Assembly: GCF_017094485.1 (NCBI RefSeq) | Contig: NZ_CP064786.1 | Coordinates: forward strand, 2,232,001 to 2,296,000 | Direction of reading: 5' to 3' | DNA from: Natranaeroarchaeum sulfidigenes | GTDB taxonomy: Archaea; Halobacteriota; Halobacteria; Halobacteriales; Natronoarchaeaceae | Length of the DNA stretch: 64,000 nucleotides | The notes under the pieces: model-generated | Told to the model about the DNA's origin: nothing | Seen by the model: only the letters and a program-made list of their open reading frames with translations | Database searches by the model: none | Shown here: positions 32,187-41,238 of the stretch, in pieces | Numbering within the stretch: position 1 is the stretch's first letter | Layout of the letters: each line of letters starts with the position of its first letter | Translations under genes and position numbers: made by a program

Positions 32187-34085
32187 ATGGAGGGCAAGAC
32201 CTATTTCAGTGCCGGACACTGGCTGGTAACAATGCTGGGTCAGTGGCTGGGTGCCGCGGTCGAACCGAACGACGAGCAGGAGCCACCGACCATGGAGAAC
32301 CCACAGCCGGTGGCGGTTCCGGGCCGTCCAGCCGCGCTGTCCGGAACCGATACGGTAGCGTACAGGACGGACTTTCCCGATCCCTGCGGCGACGAGGAAA
32401 CTCGTGCCACGCTCGAACTCGCCGGTCTGTACGGCCATGCGCGGATCTGGCTAAATGGCACCTTCCTCGGTACACACGAGTCGTACTTCACGCCGTGGCG
32501 GACCACGTTCGATCCGGAGCCGGAGAACGAACTCATCGTCGAGTGTCGGCGTCCGGCTGACGCGTTCGGCGGAATCTACGAGACGGACTTGCTCCCCGCA
32601 GAGCGTTGCGTGCCGGGGATCTGGTGGGAGGCGTCCGTAGAGCCACACGGTCCCGTCACGATCACTGATCTATCAGTGACACCCGAACTGGAAGACGACG
32701 GTGGTTCGATCCAGGCCGCGATCACCGTCGACGCCGCCGAACCGATCGACGACCGGGTGACACTCTCGATTCGGCCAAAGGGGTTCCGCGGTGGAGGTAC
32801 GATGGAACGCGCCCGCGTCGTGGCAGCGGCCGGAGAGCGCGTCGTCGTCGAGCGCCGGATCGAGGTCAGGGATCCACGGCTGTGGTGGCCGCGGGGGTTC
32901 GGGCCCCAGCACCGGTACGCAGTCCACGCCAAACTGGGAGAGCAAGAGCAAATTGCGACGACGGGCTTCAGTACGATCAGTTACGGCGACGACGGGCTAG
33001 TGGTTAACGGGCGACCGATACCGGCTCGTGGGTTCAACATTCTACCGGGGGTGGGGCCTGAAGAGACGGTCACTCGTGCGGTAGAAGCGAACGCGAATCT
33101 GTTGCGGACACACGCACACGTCCCCCCACCGAAGTTCTACGACGCCTGTGACGAGGCAGGGCTGCTCGTCTGGCAGGACGTTCCGCTGACCGGCCCGGTC
33201 GAGTACAACCCCGAGCGGGGAATCGAAATCAGCGCCGCGCTCGTCGATCGGTGTGAATCACGCCCGAGCGTTGCGGCGTACGGCGTCCACGACGACCCCA
33301 GATCGCCGTTCGAGACACCGCTCGGGTCGGGCCGTCTCGCCCGGATGCGCCTTCGCTGGCGCGCCTGGAGAACGGCGTTCGACCGCACCGCTGTCGACGC
33401 CCTTGCGGACGGCATCGAGACCGACCGACCGGTCTTCCCCGTTATGGGATCGCCCGGGACCGATCCCGACGCATCACATCTGTACCCCGGCTGGGAGTAC
33501 GGTACCGCAGCGGACATCGAGTGGCTCACCGGCAGGTATCCCGGACTCGGCGATGTCGTCACGGAGTTCGGAGCCGGTTCGTTGACCGAGGGTAGGGAGG
33601 GAGCACTAGGGACTCATCCCGCCTTCGATCACCTCGACGATACGCCGATCGGCACCCAGCACGAGCAAGGACGGACTCTCAAGCACGTTGCTGAATGGCT
33701 CCGGCTGGAGCATACCGACGTGCTTGCCGCGTTCACTCTGCAGGATGTCAGGCCGGGTGGCGGTATGGGTGTCATCGACGCGAACGGTATCGAGAAGCGG
33801 AGTTTCGATCCGATCAAAGCGGCATACGAACCTGTGCAGGCTGTCGTCACCGACCCGCTGACACCGGGTGCAGTTGGGGTAACTGTAATCAACGATACCC
33901 ACGAGCGCGTGTCAGGTACCATCGATTGGAAGTCCGGTAGTCGGTCAGGAGTCATCAATCTCGACGCCGAACCCCTTTCGCGCGTGTCCGTCGGCGGTGC
34001 GAAGGTCGACGACGACGCTGAAAAGCTGGTTCTGGAGCTATCAACTGATGGACAAACAGTTCGGAACCAGTACCGACTCCCTTGA
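32187..34085 (+). CDS. Glycoside hydrolase family 2-like protein, altered acid/base site
   Basis: 632 residues from ATG 32187. Domains in order: jelly-roll sugar-binding domain (about 40-175, with ARIWLNGTFLGTHESYFTPW), Ig-like domain (about 175-265) and TIM barrel (about 270-560, from LVVNGRPIPARGFNILPGV), then a small beta tail. The nucleophile Glu is kept in DVVTEFGAGS (about 460). The acid/base segment, Asn-Glu in typical members, reads YGVHDDPRS (about 365-373), with Asp replacing the usual Glu. There is no signal peptide, so it is cytoplasmic. Specificity could be mannoside- or galactoside-like, and the protein may be inactive or unusually specific. Confidence 0.75.
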   Translation: MEGKTYFSAGHWLVTMLGQWLGAAVEPNDEQEPPTMENPQPVAVPGRPAALSGTDTVAYRTDFPDPCGDEETRATLELAGLYGHARIWLNGTFLGTHESYFTPWRTTFDPEPENELIVECRRPADAFGGIYETDLLPAERCVPGIWWEASVEPHGPVTITDLSVTPELEDDGGSIQAAITVDAAEPIDDRVTLSIRPKGFRGGGTMERARVVAAAGERVVVERRIEVRDPRLWWPRGFGPQHRYAVHAKLGEQEQIATTGFSTISYGDDGLVVNGRPIPARGFNILPGVGPEETVTRAVEANANLLRTHAHVPPPKFYDACDEAGLLVWQDVPLTGPVEYNPERGIEISAALVDRCESRPSVAAYGVHDDPRSPFETPLGSGRLARMRLRWRAWRTAFDRTAVDALADGIETDRPVFPVMGSPGTDPDASHLYPGWEYGTAADIEWLTGRYPGLGDVVTEFGAGSLTEGREGALGTHPAFDHLDDTPIGTQHEQGRTLKHVAEWLRLEHTDVLAAFTLQDVRPGGGMGVIDANGIEKRSFDPIKAAYEPVQAVVTDPLTPGAVGVTVINDTHERVSGTIDWKSGSRSGVINLDAEPLSRVSVGGAKVDDDAEKLVLELSTDGQTVRNQYRLP

Positions 34086-34365
34086 ACGATAGCGATCGCT
34101 GGGGCGGTGTATCGCTCCAGACACCGATGATCATTTATATACAATCCGGATGTCTTGGTAACTCCTAACACGGCGTCTCAGGGCCCGTGCTAGCTATTTT
34201 CACCCTGATAATCACCGATACTTTTAAATTGAAAGCCCCAGTAGTAGTAGTTACCAGAACGTCACCGGCGTTCGGGTAGTATCGCTCGCAGACCAACATG
34301 ACAGGAACTGCTTATCACCGACCAGTCACAGTTTGTCCGAGCGATCACTATCCACCGGTGCGGGT

Positions 34366-35286
34366 ATGGCACAGAGGTTTGAACAACACATGGTAGACGC
34401 ACAAGAACTCGACGAATCCGACAACGTCGAACTAACCGAAGAACAGCTCGAAAACAATTCTAAAGGACAGCTCATCAAAATCGCCGGTCAGCTACGCGAC
34501 CGACGAAACGAGCTGAACCAGCTTGCATCCGACCGCGCCTCGAAACGCGACGAGCTCAACGCGAAGACACGCGAAAAGGTCGACGAAGCACAGGAACACC
34601 GCGAAAAACGTGACGAGCTCAACGAGCAGGTGCAAGAGCACAAGGAGAGCCGCAATGAGCTCAACGCCGAGGCGAACGAGCTGTTCGACAAAGTCGAGAA
34701 GATGAAGTCGGACATGGAGCTCGACGAGGGCAAGGACCTCGAAGAGCTCGAAGCGGAGATCGAAGAGCTCGAATTCAAACAGCAGACCGAGGTTTTAAGC
34801 ACCGAGGACGAGCGCGAGCTGATCGAGAAGATCGAGGCCAAACGCGAGGAGTACAACGAGCGCAAGGACAAGCTCAACCAGAACGAGGAGCTCGACGAGC
34901 TCGTCGAAAAGGCCGAAGAAGTCCGCTCAGAAGCCTCCCAGCACCACCAGAAGGTCACCGAACTCGCCGACAAGGCCCAGGAACACCACAACCAGATGAT
35001 CGAGGCCTATCGCGAGGCCGACGACATCCGTGACGAGGCCGACGAGATGCACGAGCTGTTCGTCGAGGCCCAAGAGGCCGCCGACCAGCACCACGAGGAC
35101 TTCGTCCGCGTCCAGAAGCGCCTACGCGAGCTCGACAAAGAGGAAGAAAAAGAACGCAAGTCCGAGCGCGAGAAAGAAAAGGAAGAAGTCGAGCAGGAAG
35201 CAGAAGAGATCTACGAGCGGTTCAAAGACGGCGAAACCCTCGAAACCGAGGACCTGATGAAGCTGCAGAAGGCGGGTCGGCTGTAG
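34366..35286 (+). CDS. Long coiled-coil protein, haloarchaeal
   Basis: 306 residues from ATG 34366; a TTG 11 codons upstream also opens the frame. Nearly the whole length from residue 40 to 290 is heptad coiled-coil rich in Glu, Lys, Arg, Asp and Gln, for example KRDELNAKTREKVDEAQEHREKRDELNEQ. Several LNE/LNA-spaced repeats suggest internal duplication. No catalytic motif is visible. Relatives are sometimes misnamed phosphoserine phosphatase. It could be a scaffold or chromosome-associated protein. TATA-like CTTTTAAATT near 34220-34230 would give a leader of about 110 bases, and a second AT-rich box lies near 34136. Confidence 0.8.
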   Translation: MAQRFEQHMVDAQELDESDNVELTEEQLENNSKGQLIKIAGQLRDRRNELNQLASDRASKRDELNAKTREKVDEAQEHREKRDELNEQVQEHKESRNELNAEANELFDKVEKMKSDMELDEGKDLEELEAEIEELEFKQQTEVLSTEDERELIEKIEAKREEYNERKDKLNQNEELDELVEKAEEVRSEASQHHQKVTELADKAQEHHNQMIEAYREADDIRDEADEMHELFVEAQEAADQHHEDFVRVQKRLRELDKEEEKERKSEREKEKEEVEQEAEEIYERFKDGETLETEDLMKLQKAGRL

Positions 35287-35385
35287 TCGGTATCTGCTGA
35301 TTCTCTCTACGTTTTCACGACCGGCGAGCCGCTGGCTCGTCCGAGTATTGAGGTTTTATCACCACCCGCCCACCTACACCGGTGT

Positions 35386-35412
35386 ATGACAGGAGGTGTC
35401 GCCAGTGGATAA
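35386..35412 (+). promoter_or_regulatory. Leader mini-ORF before the SppA gene
   Basis: An 8-codon frame (MTGGVASG) starts at the ATG 35386, about 30 bp after TTTTAT at 35354-35359, so it would be the leaderless first frame of the transcript. It contains AGGAGGT (35391-35397), a strong ribosome-binding site 7 bp before the GTG at 35405. Its stop TAA at 35410-35412 overlaps the SppA reading frame. The arrangement looks like translational coupling. Confidence 0.5.
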
Positions 35413-36409
35413 CCCGCTTCGGGGACTGGCACAGATCGGGATCATACTGCTCGGCGCAGCAATCGCCGCCGTGATCGGCTACGGACTGTTCGTCGAGATA
35501 CCGGAGTCGACGGCAGAGCTCCTCGGGATCGTGCTCGCGCTGCTCGTCGTGGGCGTGGGTGTTAAACTCGCAGGCAACGCCGTCGAATCGCTCTTCCCGG
35601 GTTACAACGTCGCCGAGGTCGCCGTCGAGGGGCCGATCACGCGCGACGGTGGCGGCGGACCGCTTCCCACGCAACCCGGCTCGACCCCAGCAGACGACAT
35701 CGTCGAACAGATCGAACAGGCCGACGCCGACGAGAACGTCGAAGCGTTGATGATACGGCTGAACACGCCCGGCGGCGAGGTGGTCCCGAGCGACGACATC
35801 CGGCTCGCGGCCGAGGAGTTCGATGGGCCCACGATCGCGTACGCACAGGACACTTGCGCGAGCGGGGGCTACTGGATCGCCAGCGGCTGTGACGAACTGT
35901 GGGCGCGAGATATGAGCATCGTCGGCAGCATCGGCGTGATCGGCTCCCGCGTGAACGCCAGTGAACTGGCTGACAAGGTCGGAATCTCCTACGAGCGGCT
36001 CGCGGCAGGAGAGTACAAGGACGCCGGAATCCCGCTCAAGGAACTCGAAGAGGACGAACGCGAGTACCTCCAGAACCTGATCGACGACCTGTACGGCAAC
36101 TTCGTCGAGCGCGTCGCGGCGGGACGCGATCTGGATGAAGAGACGATCAGGGACACGGAAGCACGGATCTACCTCGGCGAGGACGCCATCGAGCTCGGAC
36201 TGGTCGACGAACTTGGAACGGCCGAGGACGTCAAGGACGCGCTCATCGAACGGATCGAAGGCGATTCGATCGATGTCCGGGAGTTCGAGCCCGATCGCGG
36301 GCTGCAGGCCAGGCTCCGGGGCGGTGCAGCGTCGGTCGCATACTCGTTCGGGGCGGGGGTCGCAAGCGTCGTCGGCGACGACGGCGAGGTCGACATCCAG
36401 CTGCGTTGA
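35405..36409 (+). CDS. sppA: SppA-like signal peptide peptidase (S49)
   Basis: 334 residues from the GTG at 35405, chosen because a GGAGG site lies 7 bp upstream; a GTG three codons earlier is possible. Two N-terminal membrane helices (IGIILLGAAIAAVIGYGLF and LLGIVLALLVVGVGVKLA) anchor the protein. The protease domain has NTPGGEVVPSDDI, the nucleophile Ser in DTCASGGYWIASG and the general-base Lys in GEYKDAG. It should degrade cleaved signal peptides in the membrane. The stop codon TGA is the first triplet of an IS200/IS605-type terminal hairpin, so the C-terminus may have been defined by that insertion. Confidence 0.88.
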   Translation: MDNPLRGLAQIGIILLGAAIAAVIGYGLFVEIPESTAELLGIVLALLVVGVGVKLAGNAVESLFPGYNVAEVAVEGPITRDGGGGPLPTQPGSTPADDIVEQIEQADADENVEALMIRLNTPGGEVVPSDDIRLAAEEFDGPTIAYAQDTCASGGYWIASGCDELWARDMSIVGSIGVIGSRVNASELADKVGISYERLAAGEYKDAGIPLKELEEDEREYLQNLIDDLYGNFVERVAAGRDLDEETIRDTEARIYLGEDAIELGLVDELGTAEDVKDALIERIEGDSIDVREFEPDRGLQARLRGGAASVAYSFGAGVASVVGDDGEVDIQLR

Positions 36410-36445
36410 CATCCTCCCACGACTGAAGTCGTGGGCTTTCTCCTC
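36407..36445 (+). mobile_element. Solo IS200/IS605-type end hairpin
   Basis: The block beginning TGACATCCTCCCAC contains the perfect hairpin CCCACGAC (36416-36423), TGAA, GTCGTGGG (36428-36435), then CTTTCTCC. This is the sequence and fold of the right end of haloarchaeal IS200/IS605 and IS1341-type elements. No transposase gene is adjacent. The block starts inside the SppA stop codon. It could be the leftover of an excised or decayed element, and could now serve as a terminator or processing hairpin for SppA. Confidence 0.7.
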
Positions 36446-36502
36446 GATGTTCTGCAAACGGTCGTAGGAGTTTTTATTTCCCCCCGACACGATGCAAACA
36501 CA

Positions 36503-37654
36503 GTGACAACGCTGGTCGTCTGCGTAGACCGAACTGACGACGTCGGGCGCAAAACCGGGCTCTCGACGCCGGTCGCGGGCTGGGAGGCCGTCCAGTCGCT
36601 CGTGATCGACATGGGGCTTGCCGATCCGGAGGACTCCTCGGTGAACAGTTTGCTGGAGTCGCTACGGGTCGCCCGCGATCTGCGCGACGGTGACGATGAT
36701 GCCGTCGTCGCGGTCGTCTCGGGGGCGAGCGATTCGATGGTGAGCGCCGATCGCACGGTCGCACGCCAACTCGACGATCTGATCGACGAGTACAATGTCG
36801 ACTCGGCGATCGTCGTCATCGACAGTGCCGAAGACGAGCGACTCGTCCCGGTTGTCGAAAGCCGTCTCCGCGTCGACTCCGTCGATCGCGTGGTCGTGCG
36901 ACAGGCCAGGGATATCGAGTCGACGTACTACCTGCTCAAGCAGTTCCTGGCCGACGAGGAGCTCCGACAGACGACCCTGGTTCCCATCGGGATCGCGCTA
37001 ATCGTGTTTCCTGCGCTCTCGATCTGGGCTGGCTCCGCAATCGCGCTGGCGACGATCACGGCCGTGATCGGGGCGTTCCTGTTGTACAAAGGGTTTGGCG
37101 TCGACGAATATCTCACCAGAGTCGCACGACAGGCGAGGGATTCACTGTACTCCGGTCAGGTTTCCGTCGTCACCTATGTCGTCGCCGCGGGACTGACACT
37201 CGTGGGTGTGTTCGCCGGTGCGCTCGGCGTGTCGGATCTTTCAGATCCCGAAAGCGCGTTCATCCAGTCGATGATGTTCGCCTACGCGAGCGTGCCGTGG
37301 CTGGCGATGGCCGCGCTGGCGGCCAGCACGGGCCGTCTGCTCGATGAGATCATTCAGGACGAACAGCTCCGCCCCTCGTTTCTTAACCTTCCCTTTGTCG
37401 TGGTCGGGATCGGATTGATCATTCGTGGCTTCTCGGCGTACTTCCTCGAACGAGGTGGGCAGATCAGTTCGTTCGAGGTCCCCGATGTCTCGCTGGGAGT
37501 GGTTTCTGTCGAGGGGTTCACGCTAGGCGTCGGAAACCGCCTGGGCGTGTTCGTCCTGTTGGGCGTGTTGATAAGCGTGCTCGGCGTTCGCGTCGCGATG
37601 TACTTCTCCGGGTCAAGCGTCGAGGAGGCAGAGGTAGCGGAGACGGATGTGTGA
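36503..37654 (+). CDS. DUF373 membrane protein
   Basis: 383 residues from the GTG at 36503, supported by TTTTTATTT at 36471-36479 about 27 bp upstream. The N-terminal ~175 residues are a soluble, Rossmann-like acidic domain (MTTLVVCVDRTDDVG, DDAVVAVVSGASDSMVSADRTVARQLDDLI), followed by six predicted transmembrane segments with short loops. This is the archaeal DUF373 family, whose function is unknown. It is transcribed in the same direction as SppA, after the IS-type hairpin. The short frame ATGCAAACACAGTGA just upstream lies outside the predicted transcript. Confidence 0.85.
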   Translation: MTTLVVCVDRTDDVGRKTGLSTPVAGWEAVQSLVIDMGLADPEDSSVNSLLESLRVARDLRDGDDDAVVAVVSGASDSMVSADRTVARQLDDLIDEYNVDSAIVVIDSAEDERLVPVVESRLRVDSVDRVVVRQARDIESTYYLLKQFLADEELRQTTLVPIGIALIVFPALSIWAGSAIALATITAVIGAFLLYKGFGVDEYLTRVARQARDSLYSGQVSVVTYVVAAGLTLVGVFAGALGVSDLSDPESAFIQSMMFAYASVPWLAMAALAASTGRLLDEIIQDEQLRPSFLNLPFVVVGIGLIIRGFSAYFLERGGQISSFEVPDVSLGVVSVEGFTLGVGNRLGVFVLLGVLISVLGVRVAMYFSGSSVEEAEVAETDV

Positions 37655-37696
37655 TCTCTTCGACGGGCCTTTGCCGTCCGGCCGAGAAGTGTGCGT

Positions 37697-38434
37697 ATGA
37701 CTGACGACCCTACTGACGGGCACTGGGTGAGTCTCTACTCCGGCGGGAAAGACTCCTCGTGGGCGCTGTATCAGGCACTCGACCGCGATCTTCCTGTGGG
37801 ACGACTACTGACCGTCCACCCCGGGGAAGATTCGTATATGTATCACGTTCCGGCGACCGATCTGGCGACGCTTGCCGCCGAGAGCGTCGGGATCCCGCTC
37901 GTGGACGTCCACCCCGGGGATCTGGGTGCGGAGGGGGCGGCAGATTCGGGCGAGCAGGGCGACCGCGAGGTCAAACCTCTGGAGGCCGCGCTGGCCGAGC
38001 TAGACGCCGAGCTGGATGGCGGTATTGCGGGCGTCACCGCGGGTGCGGTCGAAAGCGAATTTCAGACCAGTCGGATCGAATCGATGGCCGAGCGCCTCGG
38101 TATCGAACTCTTTGCCCCGCTCTGGCAACGCGACCCGCGCACGCTCGCCGACGAGATGCTCGCGGCCGGATTCGAGATCCGGATCGTGCAGGTTGCCGCA
38201 GCTGGCCTCGACGAATCGTGGCTCGGGCGGCAACTCGACGCCGACGCACTGGACGAACTCGAAAGGCTTCACGACGAGTACGGCGTCCACATTCTGGGTG
38301 AGGGAGGCGAGTTCGAGACACTCGTTACTGATGGGCCGCATATGGAGCGACCGATCGAACTGGAGTACGAGACGGAGTGGGAGGGAACTCGTGGAGGGAT
38401 TCGGATTACGGACGCGTGGCTGGGCGAGCGGTAA
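37697..38434 (+). CDS. dph6: Diphthine-ammonia ligase-like ATP pyrophosphatase
   Basis: 245 residues from ATG 37697. The PP-loop SLYSGGKDSSWALYQAL at the N-terminus and the C-terminal signature ILGEGGEFETLVTDGP are typical of the Dph6/MJ0570 family. The enzyme would adenylate diphthine and amidate it, the last step in forming diphthamide on elongation factor 2. Family members also include uncharacterised ATPases, so the substrate is inferred. It follows DUF373 by 42 bp and may be in the same transcript. Confidence 0.85.
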   Translation: MTDDPTDGHWVSLYSGGKDSSWALYQALDRDLPVGRLLTVHPGEDSYMYHVPATDLATLAAESVGIPLVDVHPGDLGAEGAADSGEQGDREVKPLEAALAELDAELDGGIAGVTAGAVESEFQTSRIESMAERLGIELFAPLWQRDPRTLADEMLAAGFEIRIVQVAAAGLDESWLGRQLDADALDELERLHDEYGVHILGEGGEFETLVTDGPHMERPIELEYETEWEGTRGGIRITDAWLGER

Positions 38435-38467
38435 GATACGCCGAGAAACGGTAGACTGTTGGGGCCG

Positions 38468-39778
38468 CTATTCTTCGTCGACCACTTCGATCCCGCGATT
38501 GTTCACCGCGGCGGGATCGAGGCCGACCTCCTGCAGGAAGTCCTTGTACTCACGCTCGCACTGTTCGGCGTCTTTCTGCTGGTCCGAGGCGTGGTCACAG
38601 AGCGCGGCCAGATCCTCGGGGACGTCGTTCGTGTAGACGATCCAGTGGTTGATCAGGTCGCTGAGTCGGCGGATCGGGCTCGTGAAGTGGCCGTAGATCT
38701 CGAAGTTCAGGGCGTGGTGACCGCCGAACGGGTCGTTCATGTACTTCGCGCGGGGCATCACCTTCATGACGGCCCACTGGATCTTGTCGAGCTGGCGGCC
38801 CGGCGCTTCCTCCAGTGTGGCGTTGACCGCCTTGCGCGGGTCGTCCCACGAACCAGCGGGGATCGAGACGCCGTCGAGGTCCTGGATCTCCTGAAGGGCC
38901 TTGTCCCACTCGTCGGGGCTGGGCTGTGGGTGGACCCGGTACATCGCCTCGACGCCGCGGTCCCACATCAGCTGGTGGGTAACGGCCTTGTTCGCTTTCA
39001 GCATGCACTCCTCGATGATCGTGTGCGCACGGTCCCGTGCGGGATTCAGGACGAGCGAACCGTCCTCCTTGCGCTGTTCGTGCATCCGGTCGGCCAGTTC
39101 CCAGACCATGTGACATTTCTCGGCGAGGTCGACCTCGGGGTCTTCGAGCAGGTCGTCGGCCGTCTCGGGTTCATCGAGCATCGTCTCTGCTTCGCCGTAG
39201 GTCAGGCGGGCGTCGCTCTCGATGACGGACTTGTAGATCTCGATCGACTCGTAGGAGAGGTTCTCCTTATCAAGATGCATCTCGACGGTATGGGCGAGGC
39301 GATCCTCGTTTGGCACGAGCGAGCAGACCGTCTCGGCGAGCACCGGCGGCAGCATGTGGATGGTGTATGCCGGGAGATAGACGGTGTTCCCACGCTCGAC
39401 CGCTTCGTCCCACATCTTCGTGTCGGGGTTGACGTAGTGAGTCACGTCGGCGATGTGGACCCAGAGCACGTACTCGTCCTCGCGTTCCTCGATCGAGACC
39501 GCGTCGTCGAAGTCCTGTGCGTCGATCGGGTCGATCGTCCACGTCGTCATGTCCCGCAGGTCCTCACGCTCGTCGACCTCGTCGGCGATCTGTTGCTCGA
39601 CGCCCTCTGTGCGTTCGCGGGCCTCTTCAAGAATTTCCTCGGAGAAGCCGTCGCGGATATCGAGCTTCTCGAACAGCTCGTCGCGCTTGTTCTCCAGATG
39701 GCGGGCCATCTCCTCGTCGATCTCGACGGGGCCCTGTCCCTCGGCGGTCCCGGCCTCGGCCTGCGAATCGCTGGTCAT
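38468..39778 (-). CDS. RNB-domain exoribonuclease (RNase R-like)
   Basis: 436 residues from ATG 39776-39778. The catalytic core motif TIDPIDAQDFDDAVSIEEREDEYVLWVHIADVTHYV carries the clustered aspartates that bind Mg. The barrel domain follows (NTVYLPAYTIHMLPPVLAETVCSLVPNEDRLAHTVEM) and ends with the family tail. The cold-shock and S1 RNA-binding domains of bacterial RNase R are absent, as in other haloarchaeal members. It degrades RNA 3' to 5' in the cytoplasm, probably complementing the archaeal exosome. It converges on dph6. Confidence 0.93.
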   Translation of the reverse strand: MTSDSQAEAGTAEGQGPVEIDEEMARHLENKRDELFEKLDIRDGFSEEILEEARERTEGVEQQIADEVDEREDLRDMTTWTIDPIDAQDFDDAVSIEEREDEYVLWVHIADVTHYVNPDTKMWDEAVERGNTVYLPAYTIHMLPPVLAETVCSLVPNEDRLAHTVEMHLDKENLSYESIEIYKSVIESDARLTYGEAETMLDEPETADDLLEDPEVDLAEKCHMVWELADRMHEQRKEDGSLVLNPARDRAHTIIEECMLKANKAVTHQLMWDRGVEAMYRVHPQPSPDEWDKALQEIQDLDGVSIPAGSWDDPRKAVNATLEEAPGRQLDKIQWAVMKVMPRAKYMNDPFGGHHALNFEIYGHFTSPIRRLSDLINHWIVYTNDVPEDLAALCDHASDQQKDAEQCEREYKDFLQEVGLDPAAVNNRGIEVVDEE

Positions 39779-39873
39779 GCCCGGTCGTATGGGTGTTGGC
39801 CTGATAGTCGTATCGGCACGACGATCCGGACTCACATCGATAGCTCAGGCCTCAGCCTACCGTGGTTCCCGCG

Positions 39874-40614
39874 CTACACGTCCTCGGGCAGCCATCCTCC
39901 ATCCACCTCGATGTTCTCCCCGCTGATGTAGTCGCTGTCCTCGTCGAGGAAAAAGAGCATCGCCTGTGTCATGTCCTCGAACGCGGCGGGACGGCCTCGC
40001 GGCAGTTCCTCGGGGAACTCGGCGGAGTTCTCGACGACGTACGGCGAGATGGCGTTGACTGTGATCCCGTCATCGGCGGTGTCGGCCGCGAGCATTCGGG
40101 TGAACATCAGGACGCCCGCCTTCGCCATGAAGTACGGCGCGTTCTTGGGGTTGATCAGCCCCTTCTCGCTGGAGGCGTAGCCGACGTTGACGATTCGCCC
40201 ATACTCCTTGTCGCGCATAGACGGGAGCGCGCGCCGCGAGCACAGATAGGTCGCGTGGACGTTCGTGGCAAAGATCCCTTGCCAGGTGTCAAAGTCCATC
40301 TCGGACCAGTGGACAGGCGCGAACGCGCCGACGTTGTTGACCAGCACGTCGACATCTCCGAGGTCGGCTTCGACGGCCTCGAACAGGTCGTCCACCGCCT
40401 CGGGATCAGTGACATCGCCCTGTACTACCGTAGTATCGGCCGCACCCAGTTCGGCGGCGCGGTCGGCTACCTCGACGGCGGCGGCGTCGCTCGTGTTGTA
40501 GTGAACTGCCGTCTTCGCGCCGCGCTCGGCGGCCGCCAAAAGCAGTTCGCGCCCGACGCCACGCGCGCTTCCGGTTACCAGGACCGTCCGTCCATCGAGT
40601 TCGGGATCGATCAT
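39874..40614 (-). CDS. Short-chain dehydrogenase/reductase
   Basis: 246 residues from ATG 40612-40614. The Rossmann loop TGSARGVG is at about 14-21, VLVNNVGAFAP is the NNAG-like motif, and the catalytic YFMAK (Tyr-x-x-x-Lys) with an upstream NVGYAS gives the active site. The Ser of the triad could be the one in YASS. The C-terminus has the usual ISGENIEVDGGW. It is NAD(P)-dependent with unknown substrate, similar to 3-oxoacyl-ACP or sugar reductases. It is divergent from a universal stress protein gene, with about 100 bp between. Confidence 0.9.
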   Translation of the reverse strand: MIDPELDGRTVLVTGSARGVGRELLLAAAERGAKTAVHYNTSDAAAVEVADRAAELGAADTTVVQGDVTDPEAVDDLFEAVEADLGDVDVLVNNVGAFAPVHWSEMDFDTWQGIFATNVHATYLCSRRALPSMRDKEYGRIVNVGYASSEKGLINPKNAPYFMAKAGVLMFTRMLAADTADDGITVNAISPYVVENSAEFPEELPRGRPAAFEDMTQAMLFFLDEDSDYISGENIEVDGGWLPEDV

Positions 40615-40710
40615 AGTCCAAACAGGCCCTCCAGCGTCAAAGAACACGGTCTTTCGGCTGGATTGGTCCACGCCAGTATATTTAACACGGGTCGTTGTGA
40701 ACTGGGGAGT

Positions 40711-41163
40711 ATGACTCTCAAGTCAGTTCTCGTCGCAGTCGGACCCGGTGACGCTGACCGAGCCGAAGAGATCGCCGAAGCAGCAGTCGAAGTCGCCAAA
40801 CCCGCGGATGCGACAGTCTACCTCGCACACGTCTTCACCGACGACGAGTATCAGGACGTCCTCGACCAGCTCGAGTTCGACACCGAACTCTCGCAGGTAT
40901 CGCCGGACGACACCGCCCAGCGCCACGCAACGATCCGCTCGCTGCGTGACGTCCTGGGTGAGCACGATATCGACTACGAAATCCGCGGCGCAGTCGGCGC
41001 ACACGGCGAGACGATCGTCGACCTCGCGACGGAGACGGACGCGGACCGCGTTATCGTCGGTGGCCGCAAGCGGTCCCCGACCGGCAAGGCGGTGTTCGGC
41101 AGTACTGCCCAGCACGTCATGCTCAACTCGCCATGTCCGGTCACCTTTGTCCGCGAGCAGTAA
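40711..41163 (+). CDS. Universal stress protein family
   Basis: 150 residues: MTLKSVLVAVGPGDADRAEEIAEAAVEVAKPADATVYLAHVF at the start and the ATP-binding loop VGGRKRSPTGKAVFGSTAQHVMLNSPCPVTFVRE (G-x2-G-x9-G-S/T) at the end. This is the ATP-binding UspA fold, usually dimeric, linked to stress or energy status. TATA-like TATATTTAAC lies about 35 bp upstream of the ATG. It is followed by a glucokinase gene 75 bp later on the same strand with its own TATA box. Confidence 0.92.
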   Translation: MTLKSVLVAVGPGDADRAEEIAEAAVEVAKPADATVYLAHVFTDDEYQDVLDQLEFDTELSQVSPDDTAQRHATIRSLRDVLGEHDIDYEIRGAVGAHGETIVDLATETDADRVIVGGRKRSPTGKAVFGSTAQHVMLNSPCPVTFVREQ

Positions 41164-41238
41164 CCGGTCGTGTCGACGATGACCACAGCGCGCACGAAAC
41201 TGAGTAATTAAGTACGACCGCACTCGTTTTTGGGATAC

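Noticed and set aside
36492-36506. MQTQ mini-ORF before DUF373 as a leader peptide
   Set aside because: It overlaps the GTG start like the other two mini-ORFs, but the TATA box predicts transcription start after its ATG, so it is probably not on the message.
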